Part shown: positions 8,436-17,565 of the stretch, in pieces | How the letters are laid out: each line of letters begins with the position of its first letter | Numbering within the stretch: the stretch's first letter is position 1 | Assembly: GCF_002858865.1 (NCBI RefSeq) | Contig: NZ_PJRR01000007.1 | Location: 62,001 to 126,000, forward strand | Origin: Caulobacter vibrioides | Lineage (GTDB): Bacteria > Pseudomonadota > Alphaproteobacteria > Caulobacterales > Caulobacteraceae | Direction: 5' to 3' | DNA: 64,000 nucleotides | The notes under the pieces: model-generated | Databases searched by the model: none | What the model was told of the DNA's origin: nothing | Seen by the model: only the letters and a program-made list of their open reading frames with translations | Position numbers and translations under genes: made by a program

Positions 8436-8654
8436 ATGAGCCTGAACCAAGATTTGATCTCGAACTCGGCGATCGCCGCTGCGCGCGAAGACAGCGCCTC
8501 GGAGGTGGCTTCCACGTTCCTGCGTCACGCGGTGAATGTCTGGGCTCGTGAGCATGATCTGACGGGGGAAACCCTGTCGGGCGTGGTCAACGATGTCCTG
8601 CGCTACGCGACGACGACGATCAACGAAGTCCGGTTCGGTCGAGGTGGGGTCTAG
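8436..8654 (+). CDS. Small conserved-looking helical protein, unknown function
   Basis: The 72-aa product starts at an ATG preceded 7 bases upstream by the strong Shine-Dalgarno GGAGGAG (8422-8428). It is acidic to neutral and mostly helical, with no signal peptide or membrane segment. It resembles no family I can name. It follows the cyclase-like gene by 265 bases and precedes a membrane coiled-coil gene by 26 bases, so the two small genes may form a unit. Confidence 0.65.
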   Translation: MSLNQDLISNSAIAAAREDSASEVASTFLRHAVNVWAREHDLTGETLSGVVNDVLRYATTTINEVRFGRGGV

Positions 8655-8680
8655 GGCCTCAAGCTTCGTAGGGTAGGGTG

Positions 8681-9097
8681 ATGGAGAGTCTCGCCGCCGC
8701 TGGCCAGGCACACCTGTGGGTGAAGCTGCTTTGGCTTTTGTCTGTCGCGGGTGCGACATTCCTGGTCGTGCGAGCGATCACCGCGCATGGGCGTCTCGGT
8801 GAGATTCAGAACGCACTGCGGCGCGCGATTGATCAGCGCGACGAGGCCCTTGTCGCGCTCAAGCACAGTCGCCAGACCATCGCCGAGCTCGAACAACGAC
8901 TCGCCCTCCAAGGCGACAGCATCCGGTTGAGCATGGCGGTGATTGACGAGCGCCTGGCCGACGCCAGGCGCGCGAAGGCGCGGGAAGCGCGCATCAAGCG
9001 CCTGCTGGACTCTGATCCGCGTGCGGGGGAAAGCCGCGTGGAGACGGCGCAGCGTCTGATCGACGAGGCGCTCAAAGAGCCGCGCACTTGGTCCTGA
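8681..9097 (+). CDS. Membrane-anchored coiled-coil protein
   Basis: The 138-aa product (ATG at 8681; a GTG one codon earlier is possible) has one N-terminal membrane segment (LLWLLSVAGATFLVVRAI, ~16-33). A long charged coiled coil follows over ~37-100 with regular heptads (LGEIQNALRRAIDQRDEAL). The tail is basic and helical. The topology suggests a cytoplasmic coil tethered to the inner membrane. Function unknown. It converges with the aldose epimerase gene, 5 bases apart. Confidence 0.7.
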   Translation: MESLAAAGQAHLWVKLLWLLSVAGATFLVVRAITAHGRLGEIQNALRRAIDQRDEALVALKHSRQTIAELEQRLALQGDSIRLSMAVIDERLADARRAKAREARIKRLLDSDPRAGESRVETAQRLIDEALKEPRTWS

Positions 9098-9102
9098 CCG
9101 CG

Positions 9103-10239
9103 CTAGCGGTCGACGCTCAGCCGGAACACCATCGTGTTGCGGTAGGTCTGGCCAGGATCGAGCCGCGTCGACGCGAATTGCGGCTTGTTGGGCGCATCCG
9201 GAAAATGCTGCGGCTCCAGTGCGATGCCGTCGCCCTGGCGGTACATCTTACCGCTCTTGCCCACCATCAAGCCGTTCATGAAGTTGCCGGCGTAGAACTG
9301 CAGGCCGGGCTCGGTGGACAGGATTTCCAGGGTCCTGCCGCTCTTGGGATCTGACAGGCGAGCCGCCAGTCGCGGAGCGCCACCCGACGGTCCGTTCAAG
9401 ACGTAGTTGTGATCGTAGCCGCGCCCGATGACCAACTGGGGATCGCGCGCATCGCGGATGCGGTCCCCGACCACCGTCGGTTTGCGGAAATCAAAGGCGG
9501 TCCCGGCCACAGGGCTGACCGCGCCGGTCGGGATCAGTTCAGAATCGACCGGCGTGTAGCCATCCGCAGGAATGGTCAGCACATTGCCCATCGCGCCTTC
9601 GGGAGCGCCTTCGCCGGCCATGTTGAAGAGCGCGTGGTTGGTCAGGTTGACGATGGTCGGCTTATCGGTCGTCGCGCCGTAGGTGATCGTCAGCTGGTTC
9701 TGTTCGTCGAGTGCATAGGTCGCCGTGACCGTCAGCGTGCCCGGATAACCCTCTTCGCCGTCGGGACTCACATAGCCGAACGTTACGGATGCGACCGGAC
9801 CTGCCTTGGTCTCCAGCACCTTCCAGACCACCTTGTCGAAGCCCTTGACGCCGCCGTGCAGCGCCGCGACGCCGTCGTTGTTCAGGGCCAGTTGGTAGGT
9901 CTTGCCGTCGAGGCTGAAGCGACCCTTGCCGATCCGATTGGCGAACCGCCCGACGCTGGCCCCGAAGTAGCTGTTGTTGCTGGCGTAGCCAGCGGCGTCG
10001 GCGAAGCCCAGCGCGATGTCCGCCTTCTCGCCATCGCGCCCCGGCGCGATCAGTGACTGCAAGGTCGCGCCATAGGTGATCACCGTCGCGCTGACGCCGG
10101 CGCCGTTGGTCAGGGTGAGGGCCTCGACCGCCTCGCCCGATGGGAGCTTGCCGAAGGGCTTCCGCGAGAGCTCGGCCGCCTGGACCCCGCCGGCGAGCAT
10201 CAAGGTCGCGCCGCACAGGGCGATGGTCTTGAGCGTCAT
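9103..10239 (-). CDS. Aldose 1-epimerase (mutarotase), exported
   Basis: The 378-aa protein has a signal peptide ending near AQA/AEL (~22), unlike cytoplasmic GalM. The family motifs are present: GRFANRIGKGRFSLDGK, LHGGVKGFDKVVW (catalytic His region), NLTNHALFNM and LSTEPGLQFYAGNFM (the Glu general base in the TEPGLQ segment). It interconverts alpha and beta anomers of aldoses, here probably arabinose or other pentoses released outside the cytoplasm. It lies 40 bases downstream of the AraD1-like gene on the same strand and probably shares its promoter and the GntR operator at 11316. Confidence 0.92.
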   Translation of the reverse strand: MTLKTIALCGATLMLAGGVQAAELSRKPFGKLPSGEAVEALTLTNGAGVSATVITYGATLQSLIAPGRDGEKADIALGFADAAGYASNNSYFGASVGRFANRIGKGRFSLDGKTYQLALNNDGVAALHGGVKGFDKVVWKVLETKAGPVASVTFGYVSPDGEEGYPGTLTVTATYALDEQNQLTITYGATTDKPTIVNLTNHALFNMAGEGAPEGAMGNVLTIPADGYTPVDSELIPTGAVSPVAGTAFDFRKPTVVGDRIRDARDPQLVIGRGYDHNYVLNGPSGGAPRLAARLSDPKSGRTLEILSTEPGLQFYAGNFMNGLMVGKSGKMYRQGDGIALEPQHFPDAPNKPQFASTRLDPGQTYRNTMVFRLSVDR

Positions 10240-10279
10240 CTTTCTCTCCCTTGTTGTCGTTCTTGGCGGTCGGACCGCT

Positions 10280-11290
10280 TTAAAGTGACTTGACCGTCGT
10301 CATCCGTTCGGGCGCGCGCGCCAGATGGTTGCGTGCGGGGTAGTGGAACGGCGTCGCCTCGATCTCGAAGATATCGCCCTCCTGAGTTTGGAAACCGGAG
10401 GCGAAGGAGAGCGTGCCGGTCCCGAAGAAGTGGACATGGAGGTCGCCGGGGCGCCGGAACAGATCGTACTTGAAGTGATGGTGCTCAAGGTTGGCCAAGG
10501 CGTGTGACATGTGGCCTTCGCCCGACAGGAAGGCCTGCTCCCAGGCCACCTGACCATCGCGGATGATCCGGCTCACGCCATGAACCTCTTCGGGCAGGCG
10601 GCCCGTCAGGAGTTCCGGACCGAGCGCGGCGTTGCGGAGTTTGGAGTGCGCCAGCCAGAGATAATTTCCCCGTTCCACGACATGGTCGGAGAACTCGTTG
10701 GCGAGGCAATAGCCCAGGCGATAGGGCGTACCGTCGGGACCGACAATGTACACGCCGGCGATCTCCGGCTCCTCGCCGCCGTCTTCGGCGAAGGCAGGGG
10801 AGATCAGGGGGTGACCTGGAGCGACCAGTTGCGAGCCGTCGCCCTTGTAGAACCATTCGGGCTGGACGCCGCTCTCGCCAGCGGGCGGTTTGCCGCCGGC
10901 GACGCCCATCAGGAACATGCGCCGGGAGTCTGTCAGCGGCTCGTCCGCGCCTCCTTGATGTGCGAGGGCGGCCTTATGCATCTGGTCGCGGCTCTCAGCA
11001 GATCCCAGGTGAGTGAGGCCAGTCCCCGTCATCAGCAGGTGAGCCGGATCCGGATGGTCGATGGGCGCCAGAACGCGGCCCTCAGCGAGCGCGGCGTCAA
11101 AGTCGACCGCTTCGCCCAGAGGGCGTGCCTGAGCCGCCTCGGAAAGCGTCGCATCAACCCGTATGGCGACCTGGGCGAGCTCATAGAGCGTATCGGCGAC
11201 CTCGACACGGCGCGCCCTGCGCGAGTTGTCGATAGCGACCAGCCGCCGCTCGCCCTTCGGCGTCTTCAGCTGCGCGAATCGAAGCACCAC
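10280..11290 (-). CDS. AraD1/GguC-family protein (fumarylacetoacetate hydrolase fold)
   Basis: The 336-aa protein starts at GTG 11290 (or GTG 11287). C-terminal features are those of the FAH superfamily: EPEIAGVYIVGPDG (metal-ligand Glu region), GYCLANEFSDHVVE and LRNAALGPELLTG. GguC/AraD1 proteins occur in arabinose and galactose gene sets, where FAH-fold members act on 2-keto-3-deoxy sugar acids. Here it would act after the XylD-like dehydratase of the same regulon, for example as a 2-keto-3-deoxypentonate dehydratase. The exact reaction is inferred. Its promoter carries a TAGTCCGACAA operator. Confidence 0.78.
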   Translation of the reverse strand: MVLRFAQLKTPKGERRLVAIDNSRRARRVEVADTLYELAQVAIRVDATLSEAAQARPLGEAVDFDAALAEGRVLAPIDHPDPAHLLMTGTGLTHLGSAESRDQMHKAALAHQGGADEPLTDSRRMFLMGVAGGKPPAGESGVQPEWFYKGDGSQLVAPGHPLISPAFAEDGGEEPEIAGVYIVGPDGTPYRLGYCLANEFSDHVVERGNYLWLAHSKLRNAALGPELLTGRLPEEVHGVSRIIRDGQVAWEQAFLSGEGHMSHALANLEHHHFKYDLFRRPGDLHVHFFGTGTLSFASGFQTQEGDIFEIEATPFHYPARNHLARAPERMTTVKSL

Positions 11291-11315
11291 CGGCCCGATC
11301 TCCCGAGATCAACAA

Positions 11316-11326
11316 TAGTCCGACAA
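11316..11326. promoter_or_regulatory. GntR (FadR-type) operator, AraD1 promoter
   Basis: TAGTCCGACAA is one of three near-identical pseudo-palindromes (TNGTC-N-GACAA) in this gene group. It sits in the divergent region between the AraD1-like gene and the GntR gene, so it may serve both. The size and TNGTNNNACNA form fit FadR-subfamily operators. Confidence 0.65.
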
Positions 11327-11463
11327 ATAGCGGCCTCAGCTGATGTGTCAAACCGGGGTGGCGGCGGCTGGTCGAATTCCCTTGTTCTGGACGGGGCACT
11401 CTTCCTAGAGTCCCGTCGCGCGGGCCTGCTGGTCCCCGCTGAGCATTCTGGAGCGACGAGCGG

Positions 11464-12210
11464 GTGGCCAAGGCGAGGGGCGAAGAGGCGGGCGGCGAGA
11501 TCGAGCGCGAAGACGTGGCCTCCGGTCGTCTTCATGGAGCGATCGCCCGTTCGCTCGGCGCGGCGATCGTCTCGGGCAAGCACCAGCCCGGCGATATTTT
11601 GACCAACGAGATCGAGGCCAGCGAAAGGCTCCAAGTCTCGCGCAGCGCTTATCGCGAGGCCATCCGAATTCTGGCCGCCAAGGGTCTGGTGGAGAGTCGG
11701 CCGAAGACCGGAACCCGCGTCAGCCCTCGCGCGCGCTGGCGGCTGCTGGACCCGGAGGTCTTGTCCTGGTTTTTCGAGTCCGAGCCGAGCGAGTCCTTTC
11801 TGCAGGAGCTTTATGAGCTGCGCATGATCGTCGAGCCCGCCGCTGCGGCCTTGGCGGCGAAGCGTCGCGACCAGGGGCAACTGGAACGCATGCGCGCGGC
11901 GCTGGTCGTGATGCAGCACGAGACGCTCGCCACCGAAGCGGGGCAGGCGGCCGATCGCGATTTCCACGACGCGGTGCTGGAAGCGACGGCGAACGGACCG
12001 CTCTACACCCTCAGCAGCAGCATCGGCGCTGCGGTGCGCTGGACCACGATTTTCAAGCAGCGCTCGCGCAATCTCGCGCGCGATCCCGTCCCCGATCACT
12101 GGAAGGTGTTCGACGCTATCGCCGCCGGACGCGAGGATCAGGCGCGTGAGGCGATGGAGCGGCTCGTGACTCTGGCCCTGGACGATACGCGCGCGTCGAT
12201 GAAGGCCTAA
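11464..12210 (+). CDS. FadR-subfamily GntR transcriptional regulator
   Basis: The GTG start at 11464 gives 248 aa. An N-terminal winged HTH (residues ~22-90, with SERLQVSRSAYREAIRILAAKGLVESRPKTGTRV) is followed by an all-helical FCD ligand domain (ELYELRMIVEPAAAALAA, then DRDFHDAVLEA, whose Asp/His are typical metal or ligand contacts). It is flanked by pentose catabolic genes whose upstream regions share a TNGTCNGACAA site, so it is the obvious local regulator. The likely effector is a sugar-acid intermediate; this is inferred. Confidence 0.9.
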   Translation: MAKARGEEAGGEIEREDVASGRLHGAIARSLGAAIVSGKHQPGDILTNEIEASERLQVSRSAYREAIRILAAKGLVESRPKTGTRVSPRARWRLLDPEVLSWFFESEPSESFLQELYELRMIVEPAAAALAAKRRDQGQLERMRAALVVMQHETLATEAGQAADRDFHDAVLEATANGPLYTLSSSIGAAVRWTTIFKQRSRNLARDPVPDHWKVFDAIAAGREDQAREAMERLVTLALDDTRASMKA

Positions 12211-12277
12211 AGGCGTGGGGCAATCTCGCGCGCCCAAAAGGCGCAGCCCCCGCATTGACGCTCTAGGGTGTCGGGTA

Positions 12278-12288
12278 TAGTCAGACAA
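12278..12288. promoter_or_regulatory. GntR operator, dehydratase promoter
   Basis: TAGTCAGACAA lies 92 bases before the XylD-like dehydratase start and is followed by the same AAT extension seen at the other two sites. It marks the dehydratase as a member of the regulon. Confidence 0.65.
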
Positions 12289-12379
12289 ATGCGATAAGCG
12301 AGGCGGTGGTGAGCCGACGCGGCCATGCCGGGTCCTTCTCCGGCGCGCGACCGCCGGTTTCTGCTCCTCAAGGGTTGTC

Positions 12380-14182
12380 ATGAGCGTCCCTAACGTCCCC
12401 CGCCGCGCGCTCCGTTCGCGGGCCTGGTTCGACAATCCGGACAATATCGACATGACGGCGCTTTATCTGGAGCGCTACCTGAACTTCGGCCTGACCCTTG
12501 AGGAGCTGCAGTCGGGCAAGCCGATCATCGGTATCGCCCAGACGGGCTCTGATCTCTCGCCGTGCAACCGGCATCACCTGGTGCTGGCCGAGCGCGTGCG
12601 CGAGGGGATCCGCAGCGCCGGCGGCATCGCGCTGGAGTTTCCGGTTCACCCCATCCAGGAGACCGGCAAGCGGCCCACGGCGGGCCTTGATCGCAACCTG
12701 TCGTATCTGGGCCTTGTCGAGCTGTTGTACGGCTATCCGCTGGATGGCGTGGTGCTGACCATCGGCTGCGACAAGACCACGCCCGCCTGCCTGATGGCGG
12801 CGGCGACGGTCAACATTCCCGCGATTGCGCTGTCCGTCGGTCCAATGCTGAACGGCTGGCACAAGGGCAAGCGCACCGGGTCGGGGACGATCGTCTGGAA
12901 GGCGCGCGAGATGCTGGCCGCCGGCGAGATCGACAACGCCGGTTTCATCAAGCTCGTGGCCAGTTCCGCGCCCTCGACCGGCTATTGCAACACCATGGGC
13001 ACGGCCACGACGATGAACTCGTTGACGGAGGCTCTCGGCATGTCGCTGCCCGGCTCCGCCGCGATCCCGGCGCCGTATCGCGACCGCCAGGAGAACGCCT
13101 ACCGCACCGGTCTTCGGATCGTCGAAATGGTGGCCGAAGACCTCAAGCCCTCGGACATCCTGACCCGCGAGGCGTTCTTGAACGCCATCGTCGTCAACTC
13201 CGCGATCGGCGGCTCGACCAACGCGCCGATCCACCTCAACGCGCTCGCCCGCCACATGGACGTGGACCTGACGCTCGAGGACTGGGAGACGGCGGGCAAG
13301 GACGTGCCGCTGCTGGTCAATCTTCAGCCCGCCGGCGAGTATCTCGGCGAAGACTACTATCGCGCCGGCGGTGTTCCGGCCGTGTTCGGGCAGTTGATCG
13401 AACAGGGCCTCATCCACCAAGACGCCCGTGCGGTCTCCGGTCAGAGCATCGGCGAGCAATATCGCGGCGCTGTCATCGAGGATGAAGACGTCATCCGTCC
13501 GTTTGCGCGCCCGCTCGTTGAACACGCCGGTTTCGCGATCATGCGGGGCAATCTCTTCAACTCCGCGATCATGAAGACCAGCGTGATCAGCGAAGAGTTT
13601 CGCGCGCGCTACCTTTCGAACCCCGACGATCCCGACGCTTTCGAGGGGAATGCGATCGTTTTCGATGGGCCCGAGGACTACCATCACCGGATCGATGACC
13701 CGGCGCTCGGGATCACGGCGTACTCGATCCTGTTCATGCGTGGCGCGGGTCCGATCGGCTATCCAGGCTCGGCCGAGGTCGTGAACATGCGTGCGCCGAA
13801 CTACTTGATCAAACAGGGGATTCATCAGCTTCCCTGTATCGGCGACGGGCGTCAGTCGGGCACGTCTGGATCACCATCGATCCTCAACGCCTCGCCGGAA
13901 GCGGCGGCGGGCGGCGGCCTGGCGCTGCTTAAAACTGGCGACCGCGTTCGCTTTGATCTGCGCAAGTCCCGGGTGGACGTCCTGGTCTCCGCCTCAGAAG
14001 TCGTCGAGCGTCGCAGGGCCTTGGAAGCTGCGGGCGGCTATGCGTATCCCGAAAGCCAGACGCCTTGGCAGGAAATCCAGCGCGCCGTCGTCGGCCAGAT
14101 GGATACGGGCGCCGTGCTTGAACCGGCGGTGAAGTACCAGCGCATCGCCCAGACCAAGGGCCTGCCGCGCGACAACCACTAG
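12380..14182 (+). CDS. IlvD/Edd-family pentonate dehydratase (XylD-like)
   Basis: The 600-aa protein is close to the C. crescentus xylonate dehydratase XylD in length and motifs. The three Fe-S ligand cysteines are in [21 protein letters not shown] and [10 protein letters not shown], and the late [20 protein letters not shown] segment is diagnostic. It would dehydrate a C5 aldonic acid (L-arabonate or D-xylonate) to the 2-keto-3-deoxy acid. The arabinofuranosidase next to it favours L-arabonate, but the sequence alone does not settle the substrate. A GntR-type operator lies upstream. Confidence 0.85.
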   Translation: MSVPNVPRRALRSRAWFDNPDNIDMTALYLERYLNFGLTLEELQSGKPIIGIAQTGSDLSPCNRHHLVLAERVREGIRSAGGIALEFPVHPIQETGKRPTAGLDRNLSYLGLVELLYGYPLDGVVLTIGCDKTTPACLMAAATVNIPAIALSVGPMLNGWHKGKRTGSGTIVWKAREMLAAGEIDNAGFIKLVASSAPSTGYCNTMGTATTMNSLTEALGMSLPGSAAIPAPYRDRQENAYRTGLRIVEMVAEDLKPSDILTREAFLNAIVVNSAIGGSTNAPIHLNALARHMDVDLTLEDWETAGKDVPLLVNLQPAGEYLGEDYYRAGGVPAVFGQLIEQGLIHQDARAVSGQSIGEQYRGAVIEDEDVIRPFARPLVEHAGFAIMRGNLFNSAIMKTSVISEEFRARYLSNPDDPDAFEGNAIVFDGPEDYHHRIDDPALGITAYSILFMRGAGPIGYPGSAEVVNMRAPNYLIKQGIHQLPCIGDGRQSGTSGSPSILNASPEAAAGGGLALLKTGDRVRFDLRKSRVDVLVSASEVVERRRALEAAGGYAYPESQTPWQEIQRAVVGQMDTGAVLEPAVKYQRIAQTKGLPRDNH

Positions 14183-14229
14183 GTCATCGCGGGCTCCTGT
14201 TGTCGGCGAACGGCGATCTGGAAACTATA

Positions 14230-14240
14230 TTGTCGGACAA
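14230..14240. promoter_or_regulatory. GntR operator, arabinofuranosidase promoter (perfect palindrome)
   Basis: TTGTCGGACAA is the most symmetrical of the three shared sites (TTGTC-G-GACAA). It lies 54 bases before the GH51 start codon and is followed by AATAGGCG, an extension also present at 11327. Confidence 0.68.
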
Positions 14241-14294
14241 ATAGGCGCCTGCTATGGCTTCCTCAACGACGTATCGTTGATTGGGGAGAGGATC

Positions 14295-15845
14295 ATGGGC
14301 GGCAAGTGGTTGGGCGCGGCGATCGCGCTACTGGTCGTGGCGACGAGCGCGCAGGCGGGCGAAATCAGCGCGACGGCGACGCTGCGGGCCGATCAATCGG
14401 GTCCGGCGATCTCGCGCTACATCTACGGCCAATTCTCCGAACATCTGGGCGCGGGCGTCTATGACGGCATCTGGGTCGGGCCGGATTCGAAGATTCCCAA
14501 TGTCCGAGGCGTCCGCAGCGACGTCGTCGGCGCGCTGAAGGCGATCAAGACTCCTGTGATCCGCTGGCCGGGCGGCTGCTTCGCCGATGAGTACCACTGG
14601 CGCGACGGCATTGGCCCGCGCGACAAGCGTCCGTCGCGCAAGAACAACTGGTGGGGCGGCTCGCCTGAGACCAACGCCTTCGGCACCCACGAGTTCATGG
14701 ATTTCGCCGAGCAGGTCGGCGCCGACCCCTATGTCGCCGTCAATGTCGGCTCGTCCAATCCGACCGTGATGCGCGAGTGGATCGAGTACATGACCTCGCC
14801 GGGCGAAGACACCTTGGCCCAGGAGCGCCGCGCCAACGGTCGCGACAAGCCCTGGAAGGTGCCGTTCATCGGCATCGGCAACGAGAGCTGGGGCTGTGGC
14901 GGGGAGATGACGCCAGAGTACTATGCCAACGAGTACCGTCGCTTCTCGTCATTCTTCCACAAGAACAGCGACAATCCGGCGGTGCGCGTGGCGTCGGGCG
15001 CCAATTCATTCGACGTGAACTGGACCGACGTGGTGACCAAGGCGGCGGCCAAGCGGATGGACGCCATTTCGCTGCACTACTACACGATCCAGACCGGCGA
15101 CTGGAACAAGAAGGGCGCGGCCACCGGCTTCGACAAGGCCGCCTGGGGCAAGTCCTTCGCTCAGACGTTGCGGATGGATGATCTGCTTCGCCAGCACATC
15201 GCGGTGCTGGACCGCAACGATCCTCAGAAGCGCATCGGTCTCTATGTCGACGAGTGGGGGACTTGGTACGACACCGAACCGGGGACCAATCCCGGCCATC
15301 TTTATCAGCTGAACACTTTGCGCGACGGCGTTCTGGCGGCGGTGAACTTCAATATCTTCCATAAGCACGCGGAGCGCGTGCGGATGGCCAACATCGCCCA
15401 GACCATCAACGTGCTGCAGGCGGTGATCCTGACCAAGGGCGACCAGATGGTGCTGACCCCGACCTACTATGCGCACCAGATGTACATGCCGTTCCAGGAC
15501 TCGACCGCCATTCCGCTTGAGATCACGGCGCCCGAGATCGATGTCGCGGGCAGCAAGATCCCGGCCTTCAACGCCTCGGCGGCCAAGGGCAAGGACGGCA
15601 AAATCTATGTCGCGGTCGCGAACATGGCTCTCGACGACAGCGTGAAGTTGAACGTCTCGCTGGCGGGCCTGAAGGCCAAGACGGTGAGCGGCCAGGTTCT
15701 GACGGCCGACAAGATGGACGCGATGAACGACTTCGGCGCCAAGCCCGTCGTGGTTCCGGCCCCGTTCAAAGGCGGCAAGCTCTCCGGGGACCGGCTGACC
15801 CTCGACATTCCCTCGAAATCCGTCGTGGTTGTGAGGTTGGACTAA
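14295..15845 (+). CDS. Secreted alpha-L-arabinofuranosidase, GH51 family
   Basis: The ATG at 14295 follows a good Shine-Dalgarno (GGGGAGAGG, 14283-14291) and gives 516 aa with a signal peptide ending near AQAGE. GH51 signatures are clear: acid/base Glu in FIGIGNESWGCGG, nucleophile Glu in LYVDEWGTWY, plus RWPGGCFADEYHWRDGIGP. The enzyme cuts terminal alpha-L-arabinofuranosyl residues from plant arabinan or arabinoxylan. GH51 enzymes are usually cytoplasmic, so export here implies that debranching takes place in the periplasm or outside the cell before uptake. It shares the GntR operator with the neighbouring catabolic genes. Confidence 0.93.
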   Translation: MGGKWLGAAIALLVVATSAQAGEISATATLRADQSGPAISRYIYGQFSEHLGAGVYDGIWVGPDSKIPNVRGVRSDVVGALKAIKTPVIRWPGGCFADEYHWRDGIGPRDKRPSRKNNWWGGSPETNAFGTHEFMDFAEQVGADPYVAVNVGSSNPTVMREWIEYMTSPGEDTLAQERRANGRDKPWKVPFIGIGNESWGCGGEMTPEYYANEYRRFSSFFHKNSDNPAVRVASGANSFDVNWTDVVTKAAAKRMDAISLHYYTIQTGDWNKKGAATGFDKAAWGKSFAQTLRMDDLLRQHIAVLDRNDPQKRIGLYVDEWGTWYDTEPGTNPGHLYQLNTLRDGVLAAVNFNIFHKHAERVRMANIAQTINVLQAVILTKGDQMVLTPTYYAHQMYMPFQDSTAIPLEITAPEIDVAGSKIPAFNASAAKGKDGKIYVAVANMALDDSVKLNVSLAGLKAKTVSGQVLTADKMDAMNDFGAKPVVVPAPFKGGKLSGDRLTLDIPSKSVVVVRLD

Positions 15846-15915
15846 CCGAGGGGCGAAGGGGCGACGTCCTAGTCCCGGATGGCGTATCGGCTGCGTTCCG
15901 GCTAAGACGCGCGTC

Positions 15916-17556
15916 ATGCTGCGTATTTCGGAACTGAAGCTGCCGCTCGGCCATCCGCCGGACGCGATGGAGCCCGCCATCCTGGCGCGCCTGGGCCTGT
16001 CGGCCACCGACCTGGTGAGCTTCGCGGTGGCCCGGCGCGCCAACGACGCGCGCAAGAAGTCGGCCATCCAGATGGTCTACTCGGTCGATGTCGTCCTGCG
16101 CGACGAGGCCGCAGTGCTGGGCCGGTTCGAGGGCGACCACCATGTGCGGGTCACGCCCGACACTGGCTATCGCTTCGTCGCCAAGGCTCCCGAGGGCTTT
16201 GACGGGCCGCGTCCCGTGGTCATCGGCGCAGGACCCTGCGGCCTGTTCGCGGGTCTCATCCTGGCGCAGATGGGCCTGAAGCCGATCATTGTCGATCGCG
16301 GCAAGGTCGTTCGCGAGCGCACCAAGGACACTTGGGGACTGTGGCGCCGTAGCGAGCTCAATCCGGAATCCAACGTCCAATTCGGCGAGGGCGGGGCGGG
16401 GACCTTCTCGGACGGCAAGCTCTACAGCCAGATCAAGGACCCCCGCTTCCTGGGCCGCAAGGTGCTGACCGAGTTCGTCAAGGCGGGGGCCCCGGAAGAG
16501 ATCCTGACCGAGGCCCATCCGCACATCGGCACCTTCCGCCTGGTGCACATGGTCGAGAACATGCGCGCCCTGATCGAAAGCCTGGGCGGCGAGTATCGCT
16601 GGCAGCACCGGGTCGAGGACTTTGACATCGAGGTCGGCGAGGACGGCGTGCGCCGGGTGGCGGGTCTGCACATTGCCGGGCAGGGCCATCTGCCGGCCCG
16701 GCACGTGGTCATGGCCCTGGGTCACAGCTCGCGAGACACGTTCCAGGTCCTGTACGATCGCGGCGTCCATATCGAGGCCAAGCCGTTCTCGATCGGCGTG
16801 CGGATCGAGCACCCGCAATCGTGGATCGATCGCGCCCGCTTTGGCGACTGCGCGGGCCACAAGGACCTGGGCGCGGCCGCCTACGCCATCTCGCATCACG
16901 CCAAGAACGGTCGGACGGTCTACAGCTTCTGCATGTGCCCGGGCGGTACGGTCGTCGCCGCCACGTCGGAGCCCGGCCGCGTCGTGACCAACGGCATGAG
17001 CCAGTATTCGCGCAATGAGCGGAACGCCAATTCCGGCTTCGTCGTCGACATCGATCCCGAGCGCGACTATCCGGGCCACCCGCTGGCGGGTGTCGACTTC
17101 CAGCGCAAGTGGGAAAGCCTGGCCTTCCAGGCCGGCGGTGGGACCTACAAGGCGCCCGGCCAACTGGTCGGCGACTTCCTGGCCGGCCGGCCCTCGACCG
17201 CGTTCGGGGCGGTGACGCCGTCCTACAAGCCGGGGGTCCACCTGACGGACCTGGCGCAGTGTCTGCCCGATTTCGCCATCGAGGCCATGCGCGAGGCGCT
17301 GCCGATCTTCGGCCGCCAGATCCCCGGCTATGACCATCCCGACGTGGTGCTTACGGGGGTCGAGACCCGCACCTCCTCACCGGTGCGCATCACGCGCGGC
17401 AAGGACTTCCAGAGCCTCAACACCGCCGGCCTCTATCCGGCGGGCGAGGGCGCGGGCTATGCGGGCGGCATCCTCTCGGCGGCCGTCGACGGCATCAAGG
17501 TCGCCGAAGCCGTGGCCAAGCAGTACGTCGCCGAGGGACTGATCAGCGCCTGCTGA
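15916..17556 (+). CDS. Uncharacterised FAD-dependent dehydrogenase (COG2509 type)
   Basis: The protein has 546 aa. After an ~95-residue N-terminal domain common to this family, an FAD-binding Rossmann motif appears in VVIGAGPCGLFAGL (~107-120). It is followed by NVQFGEGGAGTFSDGKLY, and near the C-terminus by GLYPAGEGAGYAGGILSAAVDG, both typical of the family. The family resembles HI0933-type flavoproteins; its substrate is unknown. It stands alone, 70 bases after the arabinofuranosidase, and lacks the GntR box, so it is probably not part of the pentose group. Confidence 0.85.
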   Translation: MLRISELKLPLGHPPDAMEPAILARLGLSATDLVSFAVARRANDARKKSAIQMVYSVDVVLRDEAAVLGRFEGDHHVRVTPDTGYRFVAKAPEGFDGPRPVVIGAGPCGLFAGLILAQMGLKPIIVDRGKVVRERTKDTWGLWRRSELNPESNVQFGEGGAGTFSDGKLYSQIKDPRFLGRKVLTEFVKAGAPEEILTEAHPHIGTFRLVHMVENMRALIESLGGEYRWQHRVEDFDIEVGEDGVRRVAGLHIAGQGHLPARHVVMALGHSSRDTFQVLYDRGVHIEAKPFSIGVRIEHPQSWIDRARFGDCAGHKDLGAAAYAISHHAKNGRTVYSFCMCPGGTVVAATSEPGRVVTNGMSQYSRNERNANSGFVVDIDPERDYPGHPLAGVDFQRKWESLAFQAGGGTYKAPGQLVGDFLAGRPSTAFGAVTPSYKPGVHLTDLAQCLPDFAIEAMREALPIFGRQIPGYDHPDVVLTGVETRTSSPVRITRGKDFQSLNTAGLYPAGEGAGYAGGILSAAVDGIKVAEAVAKQYVAEGLISAC

Positions 17557-17565
17557 GCGGGTCCG

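Noticed and set aside
8200..8551. Short open frames in the gap after the cyclase-like gene
   Set aside because: They lack a Shine-Dalgarno and overlap the well-supported small gene at 8436 in other frames.
12368..13825. Long open frame on the minus strand (485 codons)
   Set aside because: It lies wholly inside the XylD-like dehydratase, is Arg/Asp/Gly-rich as expected of an antisense frame in GC-rich DNA, and has no family motif.
15766..17337. Long minus-strand frame (523 codons)
   Set aside because: It is antisense to the FAD oxidoreductase, low in complexity and without any domain feature.
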